From positions 186,001-250,000 of the forward strand of contig JACZZP010000010.1 of NCBI GenBank assembly GCA_015183035.1: a stretch of DNA of 64,000 nucleotides. Direction: 5' to 3'. A program made the translations under genes and the position numbers. The notes below the pieces were generated by a model that ran no database searches, had not been told where the DNA came from, and saw nothing but the letters and a program-made list of their open reading frames with translations. This DNA is from Meloidogyne chitwoodi. Its lineage: Eukaryota; Nematoda; Chromadorea; Rhabditida; Meloidogynidae. Shown here piece by piece: positions 13,078-24,700 of this stretch (position 1 is the stretch's first letter; the number at the start of each line of letters is the position of its first letter).

Positions 13078-16000
13078 TCTTTAAAAAAGTTGTTTTGATT
13101 AAATTAAAGTAGTAATGTTGAAAAAATGTTAAAGGTGAAGAAACGAAAGTGTTAAACTAAAATTTGTATGATGACGGATTAAAAAGAATCTAATTTAGAA
13201 AAATTTGAAACAAAAAAGAACAATTTAAAATTCATAATTAAAATCATAAGTTTGATTTAAAAATAAAAATAAAAAACAAAATAATGTTACATTTAAATAA
13301 ATATTTAGTTAAAATAAAAGTTTAATTGTACGAGCAATGCGCAAATAAGTATTTGTTTACTAAATTGGGTAGAAAAAAAATTTTGTTAAATATTTTTAAA
13401 ATAATAAAAAAAACTTCGATTATTGCGCGCATTAATTTGCTTAGTAACGTTGAAATAATAGTGTATTACAAGTTTTTTAAGTCATAAATTATATTTTTTT
13501 TTAATTTTATCAAAATTTTAAATCAGAAACAGAACATTCAAATGTTTTAAAAATTGAAAAAAATAATTATAAATTTTTGAATATGACAATTTTTCTAGCA
13601 TCTTAATGTTATGGTCCAAAGTGGTTTTTTATTGAGATAAAAATTTTTAAATTAAAAAATTGGGGTGAACAAATATTTTTAATTTTTTTAATAAAATATC
13701 ATTCGAAAGAGAATGAATTACTGAATCGAATGAACCATGAAATTCAAAAATCTACAGACTACATAATTTTTGAGAAAATATTTTTTTTAATTTAAAAAAT
13801 TTTAAAATTTATATTTTGAAAATTTAAAAAAAAATTTCTAACAGAAGATCCAAAATTTTATTGAATCATTTGGAAGTGCTAGTAGATACACTGATTCAAA
13901 TGAGCTATGTTAACCTTCTAAAAAAGGAGGCTTTTAGAGATATGATTTTTTAATAAATTTGGAGGGAAGGAATATTTTGAATTTGAAAAAATAAATTTAT
14001 TCACCACCAAAATTTTCTATGTTCAAGAGACTTTAATTTTTGGTGTTTTAGAGAGGAGGTTCTTTTTTATTTTTGTTTAGAATTGGTCTTTAAATAATAT
14101 ACCTTTTTTACTAAAATATTTTAAAAATACCAAAAGACTCAAATGTCCCCCAATAAAATATTTTTACTTTTTATTCTCTGCACTTTTCTTTCAATCAATT
14201 TAAATTTAACTAGCTTCTATTAAAAGCTTCCCACAGCTTTTACAATCTTCCCCCTAATTCACTATTGCAAAGCTGTGCGTTAAAAAACGCCAAAAATGTT
14301 TCTTTTTTTTTTAAATGGAAGAAATTAAAAATGGTCAAATTTTAAAAGTAATTAAATTTGTCAATATTTCAAAAATTTTTAAAAACCGAAAAAAAAAATT
14401 AATAAAAAATGACGTAAATAAACGCCACACGTTTATTTGACAGTGAGTATTGTATATTCTCTCTCTCTCTTCTTTTTTTCTACTACTACTACTTATTGAC
14501 AGTTGAGACTTCCACACGCTTTACTTGTTTTTTTTTTTTGCCTCATGCACGCCGCATCCATCAATTTCTCTTTCATTCTTTTTTATTTTATTTTATTGAG
14601 TCTTTTTTAATATTCCAACGTAGGCAACAAATATATAAAATGCTTTAAACATTGCTATAACCTAAAAGCTTTGTTTTCTTTCTTTTTCTTAATAAAAAAA
14701 TCCTTCAATTCACTTCGTTTAAATCCCTACTGCCTTTTTATTTATTTATTACCCCATCCCCCCTAAGCTCCATGCGTGAAAATTGCATTTACTGAGTTTA
14801 CTCTTTACTCCATAACTTTATTTTGGATAAATCATTTAAAATTATTTTCATATCAATGATAGAGCACAAAATATTCTATAAATAAAAATAAAAAACAAAA
14901 TTTTAGTCGAATAGATAAAAGAGTTATGAAAGAAAATAGACATTTATTTGATAAAATTGCCAACTTTTGAAGGTTTTTTGCTTATAAAATTTTTCTTTAT
15001 CAACCTATTTTTTTTCACTATTTTTATTTTATAGCAAATTTAATTCTCTATCGAATGATAATAAAAAATTTGCTAAAAGTTTATTAGTCTGTGAGTTACA
15101 AGTCTAGACTCAAATGTATTCTTGGCTGTCACTCCCCTCATCCACACAGCTTTTTTGGCCAAACATTCAATCTTTCCCCCATATTCTTTTATTCTTTCAT
15201 CTATAGCCAGTCACATTCGCCTTTCCCCTCTTTTTTCACTCTCGTCAATCACACGTTTTACTAGCGACATAAAAACATTTTTTACTCCCAGTTGCGCTTT
15301 ATCCCCTCTGCTTCAGTTTTTTTCTTTAGGGTCCATTGGGCCTAAATCATAATTCTAATGCTACCCCACAATTTACAACACCATTAGACTGCTTATCCTC
15401 CATTCCTTGTTTTCGTTAAATTCCGTTGTTTTTTGTTGTTGATATTTTTTGCGTTTTGAACGCAAAACTAAGATATATTTGTGTTCTAATGTCATTTTTC
15501 GATTTTTTTCTTTTTTAAATTGAAAATTCTGAAAATTTTCCTTCTGAAAAATTTTCAAAATTTTTCATAAAATTTAAATATTTTATTTAACATTTTATAA
15601 AATTTTTGGCGCACATCCTCCTTCTAGTGTTTAATGCTTTAGTTTGTCTCCATACCAACAAGAAGCTTAGTAAAAATAAACTTTTGATTTCTAATATTTT
15701 TTTATTAAAATCTATAAAGCTATTTTAATATAGCAATAAAAATGTAATTGGCACATGTGGTTGTTTATTTCTTTTTATTTTAATAATAAATATATACTAA
15801 GCAGTTTTCTCTTGCCTTTTTATTTCAAAAACATTAATTATTATTTATTTTTGCTTATTTAAATATTATATGGTATTTGTATTCAAGTTTGTAAAAAAAG
15901 TTTATTTATTTTCATAGTTGTGAATTGTAAAGATCGTTTAATTTATTTTCTTCTCCCATTTTCCCTTTCTCTAATAGTTTTTTTAAAAACGCATTTTTAT

Positions 16001-16811
16001 TAATAAAAAAATAATTTTTATTAAAAAGAAGAGATATTATTACAAAATAAAAATTAAAAAAATAATATATTAAGACACATTTGTTTTAAAAAATTTTTAC
16101 AGCTCTAACAGGTTTTTATTTAAAAAGTTAGACGTTTAATAAAATGTGTAATTAATTTATATAAATATTTATATTTTATTTTTTTTATATTATTGTTATT
16201 TTAAAAATTAAAATTTTCTTTTTTTATATTTTTTTAAATATAATGCTAATTGCACTTTATTTTTTCTCCTCTTTTTTTTTAAAACATTTATAATTTTTCT
16301 TTGACGAAATTATACATTTTCAATGAAAAAACAATTAATCCCATAGGTTTTATTTATTAGGAAATTCTTTTATGTACTTTTTAATCCTTTCCCTTTGAAA
16401 TGCCAGAAAAAATAGGAAAAAATTCTTTTATATACCTAATTCAAAAAAATTTTGAGGACACTTCAGCGCAGAATTTGACCTCTCCCTATAACTAAAAAAT
16501 TCTACAATGACCATATTTAATTTTTATTTGACGAATAAACTGATTTAAAAAAATAATTTTACAAATATATTATTTTTATTTTTCTCCAAAATATCCCTTT
16601 TAAATAATTATTTACGTCATTAAATATTTATTTTTTAAGTTGCTTAAATACTGATAACTTCATTTTTAGCAATTTGCCTTATTTAATGCTATATAAACAA
16701 TTTAAATGAAATAAATTTATTTTCTGTAAACAATTTTACAAACCAAGTTGGAAAAAAGTTGGAATTGTAAAAAAGAAGTTGTAAAAAAGTTTTATTTTTC
16801 TACAACTTTAA
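13078..16811. other. Intergenic region upstream of the IL-17 receptor gene
   Basis: About 3.7 kb with no supported gene. Open frames near 14335, 15122 and 15373 lack in-phase splice signals or similarity. The stretch contains long AT runs, a CT-rich microsatellite near 14456 and a pyrimidine-rich tract around 15120-15330. Two diverged copies of a motif (CGAAAGAG...GAATCGAATGA) also seen at about 9426 and 58975 occur near 13698 and 13870. Confidence 0.5.
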
Positions 16812-19800
16812 ATGCAGAATAACTACAATTTAACATTTATACTAATTTTATTACAACTTTATTTATTTATTTTATCCTCCTATTCTCAACAACAGCAGCA
16901 CAGACATTCTTTTAGAGAAAAATGTGTTGATGAACATGACAATGTAAATAATATAAATTAATTATTTTTATTAATTTTTCAGGATCTCCTTTCTTGTATT
17001 GTTACTGCCGGTATGTTAATTTTAAAAAATTTGTTTTATTTTTTTTTTATTTAAGTTGATTGTTCTATAAATGTTGAGAAGCTTTTTCCTCCTACCAATA
17101 ACAACAATTTTCCTACAGAAGCGCACGATTTGAGAATTGAACCTTTTTCTAAAGCAACTCCTCATAAAGGTATTGGAGGAATTATTAATGCTGAAAAAGA
17201 TGAAAATTCTCAACAACAACACCATCAATTACATGTTGATATTTCTTGGCAAACACCTCCAAACAGTTTTGTAGAAAAATAAAAAAATTCTTGCTGTCAT
17301 TCTCAAATTTATTTTAAAACATTATTCCAAAATATATACTTTACTTAAAATTATTTTTTAATTTTTTACAGATTCCACACAAGCATTAAAAGGTTTCTTA
17401 TTGGAAATTGATGGTGAAAATGGTAGAAAACATGCCTGTTTTTTATTAAATGTAATTTAATTTTTTATTTTGTAAAATATCACTTTTAAAAACAGGTTTC
17501 TAATACTGTTTGGAATTCTGAAAAAATTGCTGCTTCGGTTTGTAATTAAAATTATAGATTGGGAAATGTGGGAAAAGTTTGAATAAATTTATTATATTCT
17601 AGCCACGTCTACACTTTTTTACTGATTCACTTTTCAATTTTGGGCAGAGCTATCAAATAGAGTTATTCAGGTAAGAATAATATTTCCGGATAATAAGTTG
17701 GAAAATAACGTTTACAACTTGTAAAATTGATTCCGGAAAACACTATTTGGAAAATAATTTACAAATTGTAAAATTGATTCCGGAAAACATAAATAGGAAA
17801 AAAAGTTTACAAATTGTAAAATAATATAATATGTAGATTCCTTTAATTTTATCCCTTCAGTTTACCCGAGAAAAGTGTTGGTTTGGGTGCTTCAGTTCAT
17901 GATCACTTTAAAACTCCACATCATCCAAGTGGTTCTCTACTTGAAACAAATAATTTAAATAAGTTAATATCCCCAAACTGTACAAAAGTATCAAATCAAT
18001 TTGCTTCAAAATGGACAGCTGGTTTTAGGCATATTTATGTTCACTCTGCTGCACGTATTCTTCAAGTAGAATTTGTTGGAGCCCCGCAACAATTTTGTTT
18101 TGAGCAATATGAGGTTTTTTAAATTAAATATATATTTCAGTTAAAAACAGTTATATATTTTTATTAAAGGTTCGCCTTTTGGATGAGACTGGTCAAGAAT
18201 TGCTTTACTCGGGTATAGTGTCAGTTGATGAAATGAACAAAAATGGCAATGTAATATATGGAACATATAATTTTACAAATTTAGAGGTTAATAAAATAAT
18301 TTTTTTTATTTTTTAAAAATAATTTTAGTATGATAAAAATTATATTCCTTCGGTGATACCTGTTGAAAGAGCAGCAGATGGACGTTGTCTATGCCCAGTT
18401 TCCGGAAAACCTTATGATGCAACTGCTGTTTGTTCTTGTGTTGCAGCAGACTGGCATTCTGTTAGAATGACTCGTAACATTTTTATTTTATTTTAAAAAT
18501 TCTTTAAAAAACAATTTTTAAGGTCCTGACGTTCTCAAATTATGTCCTGGTTGTCCTTCACCAAATGACACTTTTGGTCTTTTATCCCCTCCAATAAAAT
18601 ATGAAAACTCTTTGCGTGATCAAAATGCTGGTAATGGAACTTTATGGTAAATTTGCTGAAATTATTTTTAATTCTTTAAATTTTGTAAAGGATATTTTTA
18701 CTTCTTTTCAACTTTTTATTTTTATTATTAATATTTCTTCTAATTGCTGCATATTTTCGTTGTCGTATTTTTAATTCAGCTCCTTACAAAAATCAGTTTC
18801 GCCGTATCCGTTTTGTACCAAATAAAAATAATTCAATACAAAAAAATAATAATAATTGTTCATCACCACCTACTTCTCTTGCTGTTTGTACAAATTTAAC
18901 TCTGGGAAAAGTTTCAACATTATGTAATTCTTCTTTAGCTACTCCCCTTATTTCTAATGAAAATAATAATGAAGAAATTGAAAAACAAAAAAAGGAAGAG
19001 GAATTGTTAAATTTATTAATTATTTATTCTCATGATTGTGAATTACATGAAAAAACTGTGTTTGCTTTAGCAGAATTTTTGCGTGATCGTTTTGGTATCA
19101 ATGTAAAGGTAAAATTAATTTTTATAATGTATATTTATTCATTAAATAAGTAATTATTATTGTATTTTAATTAACTTGTTTTTACTTTTTCCGGAAAAAA
19201 GTTTACAATTGTAGACTTTGTTTTTATCAAGTTTTTACTATTTTCCGGAATCAAGTTTATTTGTATATATTTATCATTTTACAATTTGTAAACTTTGTTT
19301 TCCAACTTGTATTTTCTGGAAAAAGTTATTTTCAGAATATAACTGTATTTTTTCCGTTTTCAAGTTTAATTATTCCCGAAGATTATTATTTTTATTATTT
19401 AGTTAGATTGTTGGGAAACAGCTCAAATTGATGCTAACTTAACCGATTGGCTATCATCTTCAGTAATTTCCGCAGATAAAATTCTTGTTATAAATTCTGA
19501 AGGTGCATGGGAACGTTATTTAGCAAAAATTACTTCTCATGGACATTGGGCAATTGAACGTAATAATAGTGGTTTACTTGATCGAATTTTCTTGGCTCAT
19601 ATTGACCTAGCACTTCAGTAATAAAAAATTTTTTTTTCAAAAAATAATTATTTTTTCTCTTCAGGCATCATTCTGTAGTTTCCACTCGTTTTGCATACTC
19701 AAAGTCGGATAAAACTTTACCTTTACTTCAAGGCCGTCTGCAATATATTCTCCCAAACAATATTAGCCCTCTTATTTCAGCACTTTTTGGTCAAAATTTA

Positions 19801-20553
19801 CGTCTGGATGAACGGCTATCCTCATTATCAGAATGCAAAGAATATATTAAATTAAATAAATATATTAAAGAAATGGAAGAATTTATAAAAGAAAATCCTA
19901 ATTGGTTTGCTACAAGTCATTCAAAAATGGGAATGGAAAATGTTAAAAATGAAGAAAAAATTAAAGAAAAGAAAAATATTTTACAAAATAATAGTTCAGA
20001 AGATGAAGTAATTTGTAAAAATAAAGATAGTATTGAAGAAATTAATTCAACTACTACTACTGCTAAACTTGATAGTGGCATATTTGAATGGAGTAAAAAT
20101 GATGAAGAAATGTCAAATTGTGGTAGTAGTAATACAAAAGTGTTGGCGGAAATACAAAAGGAAACAAATAAAAGGTAAAGTTGTAACAAATATACGGAAA
20201 ATATTAAGACATTTTTATGGAAAACACAAAAATTAAAACATTTTACGGAAAACATACAAAAAACATTAAAACCTTTTCCGAAACACATAAAATTTATTTT
20301 TGTTTTCCGGAAATTATTTATTCTGTGGTGTTTTTTAAGTTTTGTTTTAAATAATAAACATCTTTTAAGTTCTCCACACAAATTGTCTTTACCACTTCCC
20401 ATTGTTGGAGCAAAAACACTTTCTAATACTAAGAGTTACAACCAACATAGCGACGATTCTGGAGTATTTGTAGAATCGTTCGACAAATTTCAACCAAAAA
20501 ATAATTTAATAGACGAACAGAAGAGAACAATTTATTTACAAAATATTAGCTAA
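16812..20553 (+). CDS. IL-17 receptor-like protein with SEFIR domain
   Basis: Single-pass receptor of the IL-17R class, comparable to C. elegans ILCR proteins that act with IL-17 in neurons and immunity. The ATG at 16812 opens a signal peptide (LTFILILLQLYLFILSSYS). The ectodomain spans about ten exons and has fibronectin-like strands (WTAGFRHIYVHSAARILQVE; a Cys-rich end CLCPVSGKPYDATAVCSC). A 22-residue transmembrane helix follows (IFLLLFNFLFLLLIFLLIAA, about 18680-18745), with a basic stop-transfer RCRIF. The SEFIR domain begins at about 19010 (LLNLLIIYSHDCELHEKTVF) and continues through LAEFLRDRFGINVKLDCWE, VINSEGAW and FLAHID. The long cytoplasmic tail is rich in Glu/Lys/Asn and ends YLQNIS. 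SEFIR signalling recruits ACT1-type adaptors. Which of the two C. elegans paralogues it matches is not decided. Introns near 17700-17830 and 19150-19400 carry repeated TTTCCGGAA and TTTACAATTTGTAAA words. Confidence 0.88.
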
Positions 20554-21712
20554 TATAAAAAAGGCTTTTCCCAGATTTTTTTAAAATTTTATTACTAAAA
20601 ATCGGTCATTCCCATATTTCTCTTTTATCCTTCTTACCCCACTCTCAAAAACTTTTTCATTCCATTTTGTTAACTTTATTTTTTTTATTTTTAAAACTTA
20701 TTTATGTGTATATTTTTTAATAGAGTCCGGAACGAGAATTCCTGTTTTCTTGTGTCAAGTCCCGGTCGACCATTTCATATTTCAAATTCCCGGTTTTCTC
20801 AAATTCCGACCTCTAATATTTACATCTACTATATTATTGAATCTCCCGTTATATAAGTATAATTCGGATATAAGAACACTGTTGTTAAATGTCAAGTTGC
20901 GTGTTTTCCAGAAATAAAAAGAGAAAAAACCGAGAGATTCAATCATATTTTTTTATTTTTATGTTGTAATGCCCATATATTTACTCAAATAATTTTATAT
21001 TATTTTTTTATTTTTATTTTTATTTTGCTATTTTTTAGTAATAAAGTTTGTATAAACTTATTTTAAAAAATATTTTTATCTGATTTAAAAATGTCTATTT
21101 AAATATAATTAAAAGGTCTTGTGTAATTATTAGGTATCTTTTTGGTTATGTCTAAGAGATTGTATTTATGAGAATTTTGTGTGAAAAATATTACGGAAAG
21201 TATAAGTACAATATGTATATAACTTAATATAGTTTTAAAGGAAAAAACATTTTTGGTAAATTAAAAAGAATATATACCCAATTGGTCATTTTTTTTTATT
21301 TTGGTTTTGTTTATGTAAAAAATTCTGAATTTGTTTATATAAAATTCTGAATTTGTTTATGTAAAAAATTCTGAATTTGTTTATGTAAAAAATTCTGAAT
21401 TTGTTTATATAAAATTCTGAATTTTTCTTTTTTGGTAGTATTATATCACCATACAGACTATAATTTAATAATGCTAGAACTAAATTCATTTTTTATGTTT
21501 CTTTTAAACGTTAAAAAATAAAAATATAATAATTGAATAGTTCTAGCATTTATTTAAACTAAAAACAGTAAATATATAATTATAGCGATTTTTAAGTAAA
21601 ATAAAATAATTTTTCATAAGCGAACGCAAAATATTTTTTATTGCGTAACTATTATTACCCCTCTCACTTACCAAAAAAAAATATTTTTATTTTAAAATTT
21701 TTCCCCACCCTA
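20554..21712. other. Convergent intergenic region
   Basis: Lies between the 3' ends of the IL-17R gene and lst-4. Around 20720-20940 there is a GC-richer patch containing CCCGTTATATAAG and GGATATAAGAACAC. This resembles the ends of the element at 56879, but the copy is too degraded to call. A tandem repeat at 21297-21425 is listed separately. No coding exon is supported. Confidence 0.5.
21297..21425. repeat. Tandem repeat with core TTCTGAATTTGTTTAT
   Basis: Five to six copies of a 22-25 bp unit (core TTCTGAATTTGTTTATGTAA) near the 3' end of lst-4. The same word family fills the lst-4 intron at 22900-23215. Confidence 0.7.
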
Positions 21713-24700
21713 TCATTTAGCAGGTTTAAAAAGTGTTGCTAAATGTGTCAGTTGATTACCAATATTATGATAAAATGCAGCTTGCTGAGAGAAAAATGAA
21801 CCAAACATTGTAGAAAAATCTAAATCTCGTTCAGATTGCTGATGATTAATTTCTGCAAGCATTGCATATGAACATGCATCAACTAAATTTATTAAGATAA
21901 AAAATTTTAATATTAAAATCAAACCCTTTTGTCGAATATTTTCTGCATCTTCAGCTGATATTTTTCCTTCATTTTGATACCTTTCATTTTCACGTATTTT
22001 AGCAAATGCTGACTAAAAATTAAAAAAAAATAATAATTTAATTTAAAAATTAGAAAAAACCTTATGTATATTAACAACATCAGATATAGCAGAAGATGTT
22101 CCTTTAGCAACAAATAAAAAATCAAGTAATTGTTCCAAATCTTTGCGGCCATGTTCCTCGTGTTGTTCACCAATTTTGTGGAGTACATGTGCACTTGTCT
22201 TAATAGCATTTTGGACAGAATTATTTGCTAAAATGGAGGAAAAACTCAATCGCCAAAATTAAAAAAAAATTTTTTACTTTGTCTATTTTCAATATCCAAA
22301 GACTGTCCCAAAGAATCAAAAGCAGCAGCCATCTTTTGCCAATTTGCTTTATATGCTTAAAAATTTTTTATGTTAATTTAAAAATTTTAATATACGTCCA
22401 GCCATTCTTTTTTGTGTCTCCACCACTTGGTCATAAATTTTTCGACAACTTTCATCAAGACTGCGTGATAAGCGAGCAAATCTTTCAACGGTAGTACCTC
22501 TATAAAATATTAAAAATTTTATTCTGATTTTATTCTGAATTTTTTTTTTATAATTCTGAGTGTTTCTGCTTTTCCTACGCTAATTTTGATAAGATGTTGT
22601 TATTTTATTCTGATCTACCTAGTTCCTATGTTTTTCCAACTTACACATTTGCCACATCTAGAACAACATCTGGAGCAATAATAGAAGAGAAAAAATTTCC
22701 TCCAACATATTCATCCTTTTCCGCAATTCTTTTTCCTTTTTTCCATTTTGCTTCATCTGTACAATTCATAAAATGGCGCCATACCTCAGATTGGGAAAGT
22801 ACTGGATGACGACAAATTTTATTAACCCAAAGTTGAAGAATAGAACGACGATGTTCAATTAAATCTTCTTCCCAACGACCTTAATTATAAAAATTTATCT
22901 GAAAATTCTGAATTTGTTTATATAAAATTATGAATTTGTTTGTATAAAATTCTGAAATTGTTTAGATAAAATTCTGAAAAGTTTAGATAAAATTCTGAAT
23001 TTGTTTATATAAAATTCTGATTTTTATATAAAATTCTGATTATGTTCATATAAAATTCTGATTATGTTTATATAAAATTATGAATTTGTTTATATAAAAT
23101 TATGAATTTGTTTGTATAAAATTCTGAAATTGTTTAGATAAAATTCTGAATTTGTTTATATAAAATTCTGATTATGTTTATATAAGATTCTGAATGTTTA
23201 TTTAAAATTCTGATTATAATTCTATTTTTCAACTAACATAAACAAATAAAAATATACCTGAAACTTGTTTCTCAGGCAGTGGAGGTATCGGAATAATTAA
23301 ATATTTATTTGACAGTTGTAAATGTAACCAATCAAATTGTTTATAACGTCGAGAAACTTGAATTCCTGTCGCCGAACATGTAAGAGAATAAGCGATAAAA
23401 CTTTTAAGCCCTTTAAGTTTAGTTTCTTTCTTTGGTTTAGTCACCATGCAGGTATAGTGAGTAGGTAAACTGTTCCATTTTACTTTAAAAAATTAATATT
23501 TAATTATTTACAAAATATTTTTTAACTAAAAATAATAATAATTTTTTACCTCCATCAACACCACCAATTCGTGCATCCTAAAATTAAATTTAAAATAATT
23601 TAAAGAAATTTAAGTTAACCAGAATGATTTGAGGTTGTTCAACTGGAGCAGAATTAAATTTTGCTGTAGAAAGAATATATCCTTCCATTCCAGTTTTGAC
23701 AAAATTGGTAAATCTAGTAAGAGAAATTTTTTTTAATTCAAATTAAATTAACCTATTCAAATTTTTAATCCGTGTAGTTCCTCCAGTTGTAATTTGTTGT
23801 TTGGTCATTGAACAGGTATCAGGACCTGTAGAACGACTTCTTGCAACCATTTTAGAGGAAATTGCGGTATCATTAATTGAATGGGAAGCGCTAGTAAATT
23901 CCTAAAAATGTAAAAAATATATATAATTTTTGGAAATAAATAATAATAATAAAAATTAACAGACAGTTTTAAAAAATTATATTCATAATACTTAAGCATA
24001 GAAAATTTATAAACTGGATACATATAACTCTAAAACATAGTTCTGGTATTTTTTTTTAATTCTGATTTTATTAACGTATAATTTTAATTTAAATTTATTT
24101 AATGTTTAGTTTTTTATTTGATTTTTAATAAGTATAAAGATGATGTTTATTTAAAATTCTGATTTTTAGTTGAAAATATAAAGATGTTTGTTTAAAGTTC
24201 TGATTTTTTTTATTTAAAATTCTGATTTTGTATTGAAGAATATTCTCACTACAATTTTATTAATGAAGAAACACAATCAACAACAACAAAAGTTTTCCAA
24301 ACAAAATAAACTTGAAAGAAAATAACTAAAAACATAAAAATACAAGAAAAACACAATATAGTTACCACAACATATATTTTACAAGCCTGTTTTCCAGTAG
24401 TATTAGTTTTACTAGTATCACTTGAAGTTGTTAAAAGTGAATGTTGTTCAACTAAAACTGTTTTTTCTTTATTAAAAATTTGTTCTTCTTCCTCCACTTC
24501 CGTTTGTTTTTCTGATTTTTTAGAAGAAACATTTTTAGCATCTTCAACAACAATAATTTGTTGTTCTTTTGAGGATGCATACTCAAAAATATTAAAAAAT
24601 TAATTAAAATAAATCTCGTACTCTAATGTCTCATAATCCTTTTTTCTAATTTTTGAAAAAAGTTCCCTAGGGGTTAGTAGACGAAAAAAAAATAAAAATT

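Noticed and set aside
15122..15352. 76-codon open frame
   Set aside because: Pyrimidine-rich low-complexity sequence, no ATG at its start, no splice signals in phase and no similarity.
19917..20402. 161-codon minus-strand frame
   Set aside because: Antisense shadow of the Lys/Glu/Asn-rich tail exon of the IL-17 receptor. The hydrophobic translation is a consequence of A-rich coding on the other strand.
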